From Purpureocillium takamizusanense (Eukaryota > Ascomycota > Sordariomycetes > Hypocreales > Ophiocordycipitaceae), in assembly GCF_022605165.1 (NCBI RefSeq), contig NC_063068.1, positions 434,001 to 498,000 of the forward strand: a stretch of 64,000 nt of DNA, in the 5' to 3' direction. Positions 1 through 11,137 of the stretch are shown here, piece after piece. Numbering within the stretch: the first letter of the stretch is position 1; each line of letters opens with the position of its first letter. The position numbers were made by a program, and so were the translations under genes. The notes below the pieces were generated by a model that saw only the letters and a program-made list of their open reading frames with translations, ran no database searches and was not told the origin of the DNA.

Positions 1-240
1 GATATGGTCCCGTAGATAAGCTTGGTGTGCAGGCAGACCATCCCATCGTCGGTCAAGCGCCAGATTTCCAGCCGATTCGCCTTGCTGAATGTCGACAGGT
101 TAGGAATGACAGTAACAGGCTTCTCGTGCGTGCAGCGGTACTCACGCCAGAACAAGATCCTCGTGCTCCGGATCGAGGAACCGGATGCGAAGTGCATGGC
201 GCACGCTGGTCGGCTTGTGAACCGGCGCGACGTATGACAT
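1..240 (-). CDS. DDB1: DDB1-family UV-damaged DNA-binding protein, N-terminus only
   Basis: The start codon is at 240-238. Exon 1 is 240-146, an intron with GTGAG donor, CTAAC branch site and CAG acceptor occupies 145-85, and exon 2 runs from 84 off the left edge. The joined peptide begins MSYVAPVHKPTSVRHALRI and continues with AKANRLEIWRLTDDGMVCL, the typical start of the first beta-propeller in fungal DDB1 homologues. DDB1 is the adaptor of CUL4 ubiquitin ligases, acting in nucleotide excision repair and chromatin-linked ubiquitination in the nucleus. Only about 59 residues are visible, so CFT1 or RSE1, which share the architecture, cannot be fully excluded, but the 'AKANRLEIW' stretch favours DDB1. 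Confidence 0.8.
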
Positions 241-1092
241 GGTGGCTGTGCGAGGAAATCAGGCGTGATTGCCAGATAAAGAAAGGAAGAAGCGATTCTG
301 CTCTCCGGGAGAGCTAAAGTCCTTCATGCCCGCATCGAAAGCGGTCACGTTTCGTTGCAATGTCGTGCGTCACCGAGCCGGAGTTAGCAGGGTGGAGGGG
401 CGTGAGCTCCGGCAGCTCCAATTGTGCCAGTGCCAGTGGAGGGATGGAGGTCAGCATTGATACGCCGGTGGCTGACGATGAAGGTGGAGCTTGGAGCACC
501 AACTGCACTGGCCGGGAGACCAGTCGCTCACTAATAGCCTGGAACGCTACCAACCGTACCACCCAGCAAGCACCATAGCACTCCATAACCGCACGCTATT
601 AGCGCTGCTAGGCAGGTACATAGTCGCGGGTCTGCCCTTGCTGTTTCCATTCAGTCCCAGTTCACATCAAAGGCCTCTAAGCTACCCTATTCGATGGCGA
701 ACATCTTATGTCGTGCCGCCGCATGTGCATTTGTCTTCGCACAGAAGCATGCGCCTCATTTGGTCTCAGCGCCGGACCTGTCGCCAGTTGCTCGCGCTTC
801 AGACTCGTGTCATGTACGTCGCATTGAGGGCATACGCCTGCCAGCTGTTGGATATCTCAACTCCCATTGCTCGCAAGAAATACGGAAAGAGCAAACAACT
901 CGTACCTGCCATCGGACTAGCGATAATTACACACGGATTAAACGCAGCATAGACCACAAATATTTGCCAAAGGTACATAATAATCAGTGAGGCATTAGGG
1001 TTTGCCCCAATGACCAAACCAGTGTAAGAGTGCGACCATCGTTGCGGTCACTCCGATCCTGAAGCGCATCGTTCCGCGACGAAACACGCACC
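241..1092. promoter_or_regulatory. Divergent intergenic region, DDB1 / XPF-like gene
   Basis: The 852 bp separate two divergently transcribed genes and must hold both promoters. I see no TATA box, tRNA or convincing extra gene; open frames here lack codon bias and family signatures. Confidence 0.5.
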
Positions 1093-3717
1093 ATGGGATC
1101 TGTCACTGAGATGGAGTCCGCTTACGAGTACGGCCGTTGCTCTGGATGTTTTCGAAACCATCAACTACCACCATTCTCCCTTCGCAGCCACACAGCGTCT
1201 ATTCAATCCTCGACTACAACACCAGAGTCCCAAGGTCACGACCACGAACCAAACCTGCGGACCTGGTCTATCCCTCGTCCAAACATACAACCGGACTCCG
1301 CCCCAGATGGGCAATCCGACGCCCCTAATTTGACACCGCGAGCGCCTCCGATTCTGCCACGGTTTTGCACAGTCAAGAACGTCACCTTGCCTGTGGATGA
1401 CCTCGATCTTGGCTCACTTCCGGAGAGTGATTTCGCCGAGTATGCCAGGTCTGTTGCATCTGTGCGGACTTGCCTCCTTCGCGAGGCCTGGCTGCCCCTT
1501 TGCCCTGTCGCGGTGGAAAACGATGAGTCTTTGGCATTTCCAGCAGCCTCCACGAGTTCACATCTGGTCTTGCAACAGCAATTAGCAGACGAGGCGATTG
1601 AAGCAGCTGCTGATGCAATGACACCCATAAATCCGAATATGGGACTATCACTGGTCCGTGAGCAGAACTGGAGCCTACCATCCACCCACTTCACATGAGA
1701 CTCGCATGATCATCGCTTACCAAAGAAGCAGCCTCCCGGCCGACCGATATGTATCACACCGCCGCTTTCTCCTGTTTCCAGCTCTGAACCGGCCTCACCA
1801 TTCATACCGGGACCAGACGGTAGCATCGTTGACCTCGTGTCTGAAGCAAGCAGTCCAGTTCCGCCTCTGGTGCAGCAACTCCAATCACAGCTGCGCTACG
1901 GAGGTCTCGATTCAGACGTCGCGGCCCCGCCTACCACTGTTACCACATCGCCACTGCTGACTTGTCTAGACTACGAGTTGGGCCAAACGTCGATCGCTGA
2001 CCTGATTGTCGATGTACCTTTGTCTGCTGTGAACTCGGATCCTCCCTCTGCGAACGAAACCTTGACCGCAATCCGACTTCCTGTTATGCCAGATAGTTCC
2101 GATTCGACTTCCCACGAAGAGATCTGCGACAAATACTTTGACGACGCGCTGGTGACCTTTCTGGACAGTCGTCGTTCCGAACTCTCCGCCATACTTGATC
2201 ATGAACAGCTATGCTCCTACGACACCAACTCACGTATCCCAGTGCCGTCTGTGGACACTGAAACCCCCGAGGCACAGGGGCCATTTGATACGTGGACAGC
2301 TAGACAGCACCTCTCCAAGCTCCTCGTCGGGTCATACGCACTGATGGGACACCTGGTGACTAGCATATCGCAGACTGCATTGCTTGACAGTGAGCTGAGA
2401 TGGAATCCACTACCGCGTGGTGTTGGGAAGTTAAGTCTCCATGAAGAGTTGACTCAGGCGTCGGCGAGCCAGCAGGACGACTTTCTCGAGGATCGGCCAT
2501 GGATACAAGTCCTCACAATGCGCGACTCGATCAGAATCAAAGCGACAGAAGACCCAGAGCCGGAGTTGTCAGATGTTTCAGAACCTGCCACCGACGATAC
2601 ACTCGCCTGTCACACAACGGAAACCGACATTCGACAGCTCCCTTTAGACATTTCCCGAGCTGTTCCTCAGCAGCCAACAGGATTTCCGACTGTTGGGCAT
2701 GGTGAGATTGTTGACGACAACTGCCCGCGAAGCCTGCACGCCGAGGACATCTCAAGCACCGCTAGGCTCTTGAACGACTTCATTGCCTTGCGGGGTGTTA
2801 AGCGGCGGCGGCTATCGGGCTCAAAAACGCTGGGACAAGGCCCAACTCGACAGGCCGCTCAGCCGCAGTTGTCAGCGACTCGCCATCGGCAACAGTCAGT
2901 GCCTCAACATCAGAAAGAGCCGAGGCGAGCACCGCAGCCTGTCTTCGAGATACCGGACCAGAAAGGGCCCTGCATTGTGTCACTGACGCTCGATCGATCC
3001 ATCATACGTCAGTTGGAGACCTACTTGCCGCCGGAGCTCTTGGTCGACCGAGACTTCTCGTTGCTTGGCGCTGATAGACCTTTCCCCGAAGCGGGAACTC
3101 AAGGCCAATATGACTGCTTGGCTGCGATAGACGCCGATGTATGCCTGACACCAACGATGGGGCTTATAGCCACGAGCCTCGTCAAGGTTAGGCAAAAGCC
3201 TCTTCCAGGGTCACAAGGGCGCGCCCCTCTTCGGGACCGGATATACAATGCCAGTCTCAAATACGAGACTTTAATCGTTCTCGTTTCCGAGTCGAATATG
3301 GCGGGCGAGTTTAGCGGTAGTCTCAGCCCGTCCGACTTGGCGTCGTACGCCGACTTTGCTCGCTTTGCGAATAGCCTTTGTACAAGGGTACCGACATTTC
3401 TTGTTCCAGGCGCCAACGGCACACTTGCGCAATGGATTCTGGCCTTCTTGTGTCATTGCAGTACAGGGACAGCCAGTCTCGCAAATGTCATCACTTTGGA
3501 AGAATCACCCTGGGAGCTTTTCTTCCGTCGAGCTGGGTTGAACGCCATGAGTGCTCAAATCATATCCAAGTCTCTCCTTGCGGAGTATGGAAATTCTGGC
3601 CTTGCAGAGTTCCTCGACTTGCCGATGCAGATGAAGATTGCAAAGTATGGCACCGTGCTAGGAGGGCATAAAGCGCTCGCCAGATGTAGCAGGCTGCTGG
3701 GTAGGTCCTGGCTTTGA
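1093..3717 (+). CDS. XPF/ERCC4-like protein, possibly Zip2/SHOC1-type meiotic factor
   Basis: The start at 1093 sits in a strong context (CACCATGG). The frame is open to about 1695, meets TGA at 1696-1698, and is open again in the same frame to the stop at 3717. A short intron of length divisible by three must remove the TGA, or the gene is broken. Candidates are 1658-1699 (GTGAGC donor, only 42 nt) and 1654-1731 (weak GTCCGT donor, CTTAC branch, CAG acceptor). The product is about 850 residues. The N-terminal two thirds is low-complexity. The C-terminal ~250 residues look like an XPF-type nuclease fold (strands such as TLIVLVSES) followed by a helix-hairpin-helix tail (WELFFRRAGLNAMSAQII and YGTVLGGHKAL). 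I see no ERKxxxD active site, as in catalytically inactive Zip2/SHOC1 relatives. The family call is tentative. Confidence 0.6.
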
Positions 3718-3965
3718 CAGGGGCCGACACGGGATTCATTGCGTAGATCTTGGCACTTTTGCTTGTTATATGGTAACAGCACTTGCGACTTGGCCATAGC
3801 AGGGGATCATAGCCCACTGAGCCGGCCCAAGAAGACATCTACTACCCGTTCTGGGTATACCGTATATCCTGTATCAGTTCTTTATGCACAGAGTACAGTC
3901 GTGTATCAAAATTGCCGTCGTGGAGCAACCGACGGCGAAGAGAAATGTCGCTTCGAGTCGGCAAC

Positions 3966-5175
3966 TTAGCACAACTGCCACAACGGCACGGGCAGACTCC
4001 CAAAGGAGGGCTTTGACAGGTGGTGACCTTGATGCAGGCCAACGTACACGACCTTGCACGAGTTGCGAACAACAACGGACCGTGATGCAAGGCCGTAGTA
4101 GTCGGAAATGGAGTGGGTGAGCCAGCGCCTGAGAAAGAGCGCGTCAGCTTGTGGTGGACAGACAGGGATGGGGGATGGGGGTACGCACTTGAAGGCGGCG
4201 TTTTCGCCCTCGCCAAACGAGTCGAAGACGAGGCCCGAATCAACAGTCTCGTGCTCAACTTCGCGCCGGGCCATTTTATGCCTCGCCTCCCGCTTCTCCT
4301 TGAGCTCCCTCATCGCGCTCTTACGTCCGACAAAGACAATCTCCTCGTCCTCAGAGTCCAGCTCGTCGTCGGTTTCGATGCTGTCTGACCGCTGCTCTGT
4401 CTCGCCCCGTCGGCGGCGGCCTTGCTCGTCGACGAGGTATTGCCGCACGGGATCTTCGAGGGATCGCACCCAGCTCCGGATGACCGGGTTGCGCTTGGCC
4501 GACTCCCTCAGATCGCGGGGCACCTCGCCGACACCCAGGCCGGTGGCGCTGCCGGCATTGCGCTGCTGCTTCTTGCGGGCGGCCTGGAGAGCCGACGTCT
4601 TGTCTTCAATCCGCTGCCGCACGCCTCGGTCCCAGAACTGGGCGAGCTGATATGGAACGCGGCGGACGGGGTGAGCCGGACGGACCTCCCAGTCGGACGG
4701 CAACGGCGGTTGCACGTTTGGAACCCCGATGAGACGATCTGGACACGCCCGCTTCATGTCAGCGGCCATTGGGGCAGGCGGCTCCCAGGGGGGTTTTAAG
4801 AATTGCGCGCAGCATCATACCGTTCTCCCAGCGACGCCGTTGCCGGCTGCCCTCCTTGCCTCGGAGAAGAGCGTCCCGCTTGCGCTGACTGTCCCGCGCA
4901 GACGGCGGCCGCCGCGGGACGTCTGGCGTCTTCGACCGGGCGGGGTCAAGGGCGCGAGCCTCGGTCTTGACCGTGACCTTGCAGTCGTCGATGTTGATGG
5001 CGAGGGGGGTGCCGGTGCCGCGGGCGACGGGGGAGATGCTCAACGATTGGAGAGCCTGGATCGTCCAGGCGTCGATGTCAATGGCGCCATTGGTAACGGG
5101 CGTCGAGGGTGTCTGCGGCGGCAACTGGTTCGACACGAGTTCCTCCGGCGGAGGCACGGCGCTATATATGGCCAT
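3966..5175 (-). CDS. R3H-domain nucleic-acid-binding protein
   Basis: Exons are 5175-4821, 4738-4189 and 4128-3966. Introns are 82 nt (donor GTATGA) and 60 nt (donor GTGCGT, acceptor CTCAG); the second is divisible by three and would read through in frame if retained. The product is 355 residues. The N-terminal half matches the R3H-associated domain of fungal proteins (KRDALLRGKEGSRQRRRWEN, then PLPSDWEVRP and QRIEDKTSA). The C-terminus is an R3H motif, KRWLTHSISDYYGL, with the R-x3-H signature created exactly at the last splice junction. R3H domains bind single-stranded nucleic acid; the cellular role of this family is not established. An acidic patch with many D/E residues and a basic stretch lie between the domains. 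The start MAIYSAVPPPEE fits the family better than the upstream ATG at 5322. Confidence 0.85.
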
Positions 5176-5894
5176 GGAGGAGGGCGGGAGACGCGTTAAT
5201 CGAATTATTGACCGCGACGGGGATGTGCTTGACACTCGAGGGGCAGCACCCTGATGCAATGGATGGCAGGCGCAGGGTGCCGGGCTGGCTCGAACGCGTG
5301 GCGAGCCTTTGGTGGACGGCAAGTCTGGAGGTGCAACTTGGTAGGTGGCAATGGCCGGGCGCGGGGTTGACTATCAACGGGCGCGTTACGGAACGATAGA
5401 AGACAGTTTGATGACGGGCTCCATGGCCGGTCGGAGGCGAGACGCATCGATGATTCAGATGGGGGGGTTGTGGGCGGAATCTGCCAATCAGGGGTCGAGC
5501 GCAACGCATGCGGGCCCGTTTGTGGACGACGCTTATCTTTGCCGGAACGCCGGCAGGGGTCGCATCCCGAGTCATCATCACTCACTTGCTGTCAATCCGG
5601 TGAGCGGGGAGAGAGACACGTATCGCTATGCTTCTACGCAGCGCGCATAATGAAGACTGGCCCGGCCAGTTGACCATTGGCATGCTGCATCACGATAAAG
5701 GCCGTTTCGGTGGCTAGTAAGCACCTCTCTCGCCTCGAATAACATACGCTCATAATCGCTCTCGTCGCGGCCCTCCTGGCACGACACGACACAGCGGGAG
5801 GGACGGCTTGACCAGGGAGGTCATCTTTCTATGATCTATCCTAACCATATGCCATGAGTAATTTCATGCAAAGCCTGCATGCAGCGGCCACTGT
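5176..5894. promoter_or_regulatory. Intergenic region upstream of R3H gene
   Basis: The 719 bp lie between two minus-strand genes and hold the R3H gene promoter and the 3' flank of the NmrA gene. No further gene or RNA is recognisable. Confidence 0.45.
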
Positions 5895-6975
5895 CTAGGT
5901 CGCCATGCGCTCGGCACGAAGCTGCAGCTTCCGGGCAAGGGCAATGGCCGCCTCGGTACACTCATCCAGGCTCTCCTCCGGCAGCCCAAGCAGCTCGTTC
6001 TGCGCCTTGGCGGACATGTCGCTCGCATCGCCCGGGAAGAACGCCCTCCCATACAGCATCTTGGCGAAGCCCGCCATGTTCCCGGCCTGGACCTGCGCGA
6101 GGCCCTCGTCGTACCGCTGCTTGGTGCTCTCGTGGGTAATCGTCCAGTCGGCATCTGCGGTGCCCGTCACGCGCTTGACGCTCTCCAGCATGTCGTTTTG
6201 GCTGACCACGAAGCTCGTGACGTACACGCCCTTGTCGAGGAACGCCGCTAGGGTAAGGCTCTTGTCCTTTTCGTCGTCGGGGAGCTCCTTTAGGCTCAGC
6301 ACCTTGGCCACCGCGCGTCCGACCTGCGCCAACGTCGACGTCGAGTTCTTGGTGCGACCGTCGTCGAATATCGTCACGGAGCGCCTGTCAAAGTCGAATC
6401 CGAAGCGCGCCTCGCCGCCCCCCAAACTATAGTCGTACCAAAACCCGCAGCACACGGTGATCCACCGCATCCCGAGCTTCTCGATCTCGTCCCTCTGGGC
6501 CCTCGCCACGGGACCCAGCAGCGACTCCCGGCCAAGTTTGCTGTCCTCGACGTCGCCGCCGTACCCGTTGGGCATGACGTAGGGCACGCCGGCCTGGGCG
6601 GCGGCTCGGACGAGCTTGCTGTGGGTGTCGCGCGGCGCCGAGGGGCTCAACGAGATGATGAGGAACTGCTGGTCCTTGAGGGCGGTGACGAGGCTGGCCT
6701 CGTCGTCGTAGTCGACGGGGGCGACGAGGACACCCTCGGGGGGGTTGTTGCTGCTGTCCTTGCGGGAGAGGGCCGTGACTTTGTGATTCCCGGTGGCAAG
6801 CAGGGAGGCGACAATGTGCGACCCAACGGTGCCTCCAGCCTAATAAAGTTGAAGTTTGTCAACATTATTGTGTGTTATGCAGTGGCGGGGGCAGTGCTCG
6901 ATTTACCCCGACAATGGCAACTCTCTCTATGGCATTTCTGAAGCCGTTCGGCTGGTTTTTGGCGTACTTGGACAT
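5895..6975 (-). CDS. NmrA-like NAD(P)-binding protein
   Basis: Exons are 6975-6907 and 6839-5895, with a 67-nt intron (donor GTAAAT, acceptor TTATTAG). The protein has 337 residues. Splicing creates the N-terminal dinucleotide-binding signature VAIVGAGGTVGSHIVASL (GxxGxxG), followed by a Rossmann strand ending TALSRKDSS and the fungal NmrA/isoflavone-reductase-like motif VPYVMPNGYGGD. Such proteins either bind NAD(P) as redox sensors and repressors, as NmrA does with GATA factors, or are atypical short-chain reductases acting on small phenolics. No YxxxK catalytic pair is evident, which leans toward a binding or atypical reductase role. A TATA-like element lies about 130 bp upstream of the start. 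Confidence 0.85.
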
Positions 6976-7100
6976 CGTGGCACTATGTCCTGACAATAAA
7001 CCAAGGTGGTTGAGCGTCTTGGGATGGTGTAGGCGCTGTGTGCGTGTGCGTGTGATTCTGGTGTCTGGCTCTTGCTCTCTGAAGCAGCGAATGCCCACCC

Positions 7101-7109
7101 ATTTATATA
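7101..7109 (-). promoter_or_regulatory. TATA-like box of the NmrA-like gene
   Basis: On the minus strand this reads TATATAAAT, about 130 bp upstream of the ATG at 6975, a plausible core promoter position allowing for a leader. Position and sequence only. Confidence 0.4.
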
Positions 7110-7457
7110 CATTCGCGTCTCGATGATGCTCTCAATGCCTCTCTATCATCCTGAGCCCGTCGAGCCGGGCCGGATTCCCGAATTCCGGGCTCGTCTTTGA
7201 AGAGTCCTATGTCCGAGTTCAACCTGCCTCCTCCCGGGGTGATGAATGGCCCCGAGTCCCACTGGCGTGCGCGGGCATGGACTAACAGAGCCTAGCACGA
7301 CAACGCCTGGGCTGGTGCAGTGGCGGGCCGCAAGAGCCGCAGCAGCCGCAGCAACCGCATCACGCATCACGACAACCGCATGGCAGTGATGCTTGCCTTC
7401 CGGATGTCTCCGTATCGCTCCGAGGAAGGGTGTCATATAGTGGTTATGTCCATGCCG

Positions 7458-9263
7458 CTACAATTGAACGTCAGAGCCAAGCATCGACAGATATGGCTCG
7501 ACGAGGAACTGACTCCAGTCCCATCCCCAGCCCATCTCCGGCGCCGTCACAACGGCCTCGGACTCCTCCAAGGGCTCCTCGAAGAGTTGATAGCCCGCTT
7601 CGACAGCTTCCAGCTGAGCGAGCTCCTTTCGCTTCTTATCTTTCTTGAGGCTGAGCAGGTGTCGCGCCATCGATAGTGCCTCGCGCGTTAGTCCCGTGTC
7701 AGCAGCTACGACGAGCTTCTCCAAGCCCTTGAAGGCAGCGGCAATGTGCATAGAGGCGGCAGGCGTGTCTATGGCTAACAGGACGCAGGTGTAGTGAAAT
7801 ACGCTGCCAATGACGTTCCAGAATAGACGACCCTGGCCAGCCAGCTGCTCGGCCGCTCCCACGGCTGCGTTGCCGCTCTCAATGATGAGCTGGATGATCT
7901 CGTCGGTTATATCCATCTTGAGCTGGTAAATGCGCCGATAGAAACAAAAAGCGAGGTCGGCTTTGGTCATGACCAAGAATGGATGGGTGCACTCGAGTTT
8001 GCTCAATGCCTTGATGCGCTCAAACAGCTCTTCCCTCGGAGATGCTAGAGGCTGCTGGCATTCAAGACGGAACGGGGAATTGGGTGCCGGGATGACCTGG
8101 GCTATTCGTACAAACTGATCGGCGACGGACCCTGCGGCGGGGACGATGGCCTGGCAAGTTAGTGCCCTGAATCGCACAGGCGAACGATCGTATTCGTAGG
8201 ACAGGATATTGTGCCCTGCCCACGCGGTCCAGAAAATCCGCCTCAGTCGGTCTGCGTCATATCCCGTGGTCGCGGCGTCGGAGACGGACGCCATCTTCTT
8301 GATGTTGTCTTCCTCGTGAAGCCCTACTGCCTCACAAAGGTGCATGACGGTGCACGACGCGATCCAGGCACTATTGGGGAAGGCTGTGGCCCGTAGGTAC
8401 AACATTCGTAGACCCCACGCGACGATGTAGTCGACGGACGGCATGCGCATCGAGGCCGGGTCGTCGAGGATGGCTTTGGCGTACTGCACCATCTCGGACT
8501 CCCGCGGGTGTCTGTCGGGTGACAGAAAAGACCCCAGAGCGGCCACACCGGCGGCCGCAGCGGCAAAGGCAGCTGCAGCACTGCCGGGGCTACGATAATA
8601 GTCGCGACATCGCTGGGCGTAGATCGCCGAGTCCATCAGGTCGGCGATGGGGGCCAACTCGGAAAAGTACACGCCCGAGAAGAAACCAAGGTCATCCTCC
8701 GAGATGAGTTTCCCTAGCACGTCGTGAGCTTGGGAAGCCTCCTCGGGGCGAACGCCAAAGTTGTAAGCAAACGAGTGCATCTTGGGAGGGCTGTCGGAAC
8801 CCAGCGCCACGCCCAGAATGTGCGGGAACGCCATGGTCGCGGATGCCCCGGCGTATACGGGCCTGTGCTCATCGAAGATGCCGACGGGCGCTGTGGTGGC
8901 CGGGGACGCGTCGCTCGTAGTAGTGTGAGTCTGCGTCGACGAGCCGTGGGCTGTTTCGCGAATATTCCTTGCTTCATAGAACCGGTTGGTGGGACTGCGT
9001 GATGTGGTAATGGCGGCCGGGCTCGACGTTCCACGCCTGCGCTTGAGGCTGACGCGCTCTGCCGGGGTCGGCAAGGGGACAGCCACTGCCGCAGCGTCGC
9101 TGATGCCATCATCACCGTCATCTTCTTGATCGGTGTACCTGCAGCTGTACTCGTAGGTGGTGCACATGCCACACGGATACTGGGCGTCGCATTTCCGCTT
9201 CCGCTGGTGACAAGGGACGCATGCCCTTTTGACGCGTTTGCGCTTGGCAGTCGCCGCTGACAT
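7458..9263 (-). CDS. Zn(II)2Cys6 fungal transcription factor
   Basis: A single open frame of 601 residues. The N-terminus carries a basic run (AKRKRVKR) and a complete binuclear zinc cluster: C15-x2-C18-x6-C25-x5-C31-x2-C34-x6-C41, with the classic CHQRKRKCD core that contacts CGG half-sites. Residues from about 190 to 480 resemble the fungal-specific middle homology domain, including an SVDYIVAWGLRMLYLRA stretch, a heart-sequence-like DADRLRRIFWTAWAGHN and DRSPVRFR. The factor should act in the nucleus as a regulator. Its targets are unknown; the NmrA-like gene directly downstream is on the same strand, but that gives only weak reason to link them. No intron is needed. Confidence 0.92.
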   Translation of the reverse strand: MSAATAKRKRVKRACVPCHQRKRKCDAQYPCGMCTTYEYSCRYTDQEDDGDDGISDAAAVAVPLPTPAERVSLKRRRGTSSPAAITTSRSPTNRFYEARNIRETAHGSSTQTHTTTSDASPATTAPVGIFDEHRPVYAGASATMAFPHILGVALGSDSPPKMHSFAYNFGVRPEEASQAHDVLGKLISEDDLGFFSGVYFSELAPIADLMDSAIYAQRCRDYYRSPGSAAAAFAAAAAGVAALGSFLSPDRHPRESEMVQYAKAILDDPASMRMPSVDYIVAWGLRMLYLRATAFPNSAWIASCTVMHLCEAVGLHEEDNIKKMASVSDAATTGYDADRLRRIFWTAWAGHNILSYEYDRSPVRFRALTCQAIVPAAGSVADQFVRIAQVIPAPNSPFRLECQQPLASPREELFERIKALSKLECTHPFLVMTKADLAFCFYRRIYQLKMDITDEIIQLIIESGNAAVGAAEQLAGQGRLFWNVIGSVFHYTCVLLAIDTPAASMHIAAAFKGLEKLVVAADTGLTREALSMARHLLSLKKDKKRKELAQLEAVEAGYQLFEEPLEESEAVVTAPEMGWGWDWSQFLVEPYLSMLGSDVQL

Positions 9264-9763
9264 GCTTCTTAAGACGGTGGCATACGGGCTTCGAGGCCTG
9301 ACGAGGCTATGACACGACGAGCGGGAGCAGGCCTATGAGCTCTTGGTGTCTTCGACGAGGATTTGCAGGGCGCATGGTTCTGCTTTTGCGGCCTTTGTAA
9401 GGGACGGTTGTTTACACACCGGCGTTCGTAAGCGACGTTGTCTCCGACATGTGTTGTGTTAGCAAAAGATCATTTCAAGTGACAGGCGTCATCGCGATAG
9501 CTTTAGTTGTGGGTTTCTGCGCCCACGTGACGGGGCAGCCTGCGTCCACGTTTGCTTCGCCGTGCTCCAAGACGCCATCATTTCTTCTCTTGGATCCGAA
9601 AGCGTCGATGATCCATCTACCGATGAAAGCGCCCACTACACTCAGTATTGCCAACAAGGCCCGGGGCGAACACAAGCACAAGCACGTCCATTACTTGCAA
9701 GCATACGAATAGTCAATCGTCAATACGCACGAACACGACGTCGCACGACCGTTATGTACAGCT
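9264..9763. promoter_or_regulatory. Zn2Cys6 promoter / lipase 3' flank
   Basis: The 500 bp lie between two minus-strand genes. They contain the presumptive promoter of the regulator and the lipase terminator. No separate gene is supported. Confidence 0.4.
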
Positions 9764-11137
9764 TCATCCGATCAATGGTCCGACGGGCTTCCCAAGCAAG
9801 TCCAGCAGCGCGTCAATGAGAAACTTGGGCAGCACCCCAATCACGGCCGGATCCAGCAGGGAGGAGAAGACGGTGCGGGTCTCGCATTGCGTGTTGCGGT
9901 TCCGCCCGTTCATCGTATCGATGAGCCACGACAGCGCCTTGGGCGCCGCCAGAATGGCCAGCTTCTCGTGGTCTGACTCCCTGTCGCGCTGGTACTCGAT
10001 GGGCGTGCCGCCGGCGCACCACTTGTCGACGAGCGCGTCCGTCTCGCCGATGGGGCTGATCTCGTCCTTGACCGACTTATAGATGAAGAGCGGGATGCGT
10101 GGCGTCCCCGTGATGCCCTGGGCGTTCTCCTCGATGATGCGCACCGCCGTCGGGTTCGTGTACACGAGGTTCCGGTCGTCAAACATGCCCACAATGTCCT
10201 TGTTCTCAAACTGCTTCGAGTTGGCCGCCAGGCACTGCCCGCGCACCTTGAAGAACTCGTCGCGGTACTGCGGCAGCAGGTGCTGCTCCACGACCGGCAC
10301 CAGCTCCGGGTACTGGTTCATCAGCCCGACGACGCCCGTCGGGATCAGCCCCGCGGACCCCTTGCCGTTGATGCTCGTCACCACCGTCGTGATGTTGGGC
10401 ACCGTCCCGCCCACGGCCGCGCCCGCAATCTTGAGCTCCGGGGCGTACGTCGGCTGCAGCTCCGCGGCCCAGAGCGAGGCGAGGCTGCCGCCCGAATAAC
10501 CCCACATGGTGACCGTCGGATTCGTGCTGATGCCCGTGAAGGAATGGGAGTTGATGGCCGCGCGGATCCCGTCGAGCGTCGCGTAGCCGGCCAGAGCGTT
10601 GGCCAAGAAGGCGCCCTTGGGGCCGAGGAAGTCGGGCGCAATGACAACCCACCCCCTTTCGAGGGCGGCCTCGACAAGCAGCAGCTCCGCCTCGGTCACC
10701 ATGGTGCCCATGTCCGGGCCCTTGGCGTGGTCGAACTGGAACGCATAGGATGGCGCGCAGTTGATGGTGGCCGAGTCCTCGGCGACCTGGTACGACAGGA
10801 CCTTTGTGTAGTCGGCGCTGTGCGGCACCATGACGGTCACGGCCGTTGCGGTCGCGTTGCCTAGACTGTCCGTCGTGCGGTATAGGATCTGATAAGACGC
10901 CTCGAGGTTCACGGGGAGCAGCCCAAACGCCGCGATGGGCTTGGGCGGCGCCCGGTGCTTGAGGATAGTCCCCGGTTTGATGGCGTCGAGGCCGCCCGGC
11001 ACGGCGTACCAGGGGTCCTTGCTCGGCAGCACGCCCTGGGCCCGGTCGACCAGCAGCCGGTCGGACGGAGGCGCCGCAAGGGCAACGCCCGCCGAGACGG
11101 CCAAGGACGCCACGAGCCGGAGTCCGAACGCGACCAT
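9764..11137 (-). CDS. Secreted LIP-family triacylglycerol lipase
   Basis: A single-exon gene for 457 residues. Residues 1-21 form a signal peptide ending ALAA. The body matches the fungal secretory lipase (LIP) family: oxyanion-side motif GWVVIAPDFLGPKGAF near 162-177, nucleophile elbow GYSGGS with S215, acid residue D358 in KDEISPIGETDAL, and H390 in ESDHEKL, giving a complete Ser-Asp-His triad. The length is normal for the family. The enzyme should hydrolyse triglycerides or other lipid esters outside the cell. Such lipases are often expanded in insect-, animal- and plant-associated fungi. Strong G/C bias at third positions agrees with the neighbouring genes and gives no sign of transfer. 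Confidence 0.93.
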   Translation of the reverse strand: MVAFGLRLVASLAVSAGVALAAPPSDRLLVDRAQGVLPSKDPWYAVPGGLDAIKPGTILKHRAPPKPIAAFGLLPVNLEASYQILYRTTDSLGNATATAVTVMVPHSADYTKVLSYQVAEDSATINCAPSYAFQFDHAKGPDMGTMVTEAELLLVEAALERGWVVIAPDFLGPKGAFLANALAGYATLDGIRAAINSHSFTGISTNPTVTMWGYSGGSLASLWAAELQPTYAPELKIAGAAVGGTVPNITTVVTSINGKGSAGLIPTGVVGLMNQYPELVPVVEQHLLPQYRDEFFKVRGQCLAANSKQFENKDIVGMFDDRNLVYTNPTAVRIIEENAQGITGTPRIPLFIYKSVKDEISPIGETDALVDKWCAGGTPIEYQRDRESDHEKLAILAAPKALSWLIDTMNGRNRNTQCETRTVFSSLLDPAVIGVLPKFLIDALLDLLGKPVGPLIG

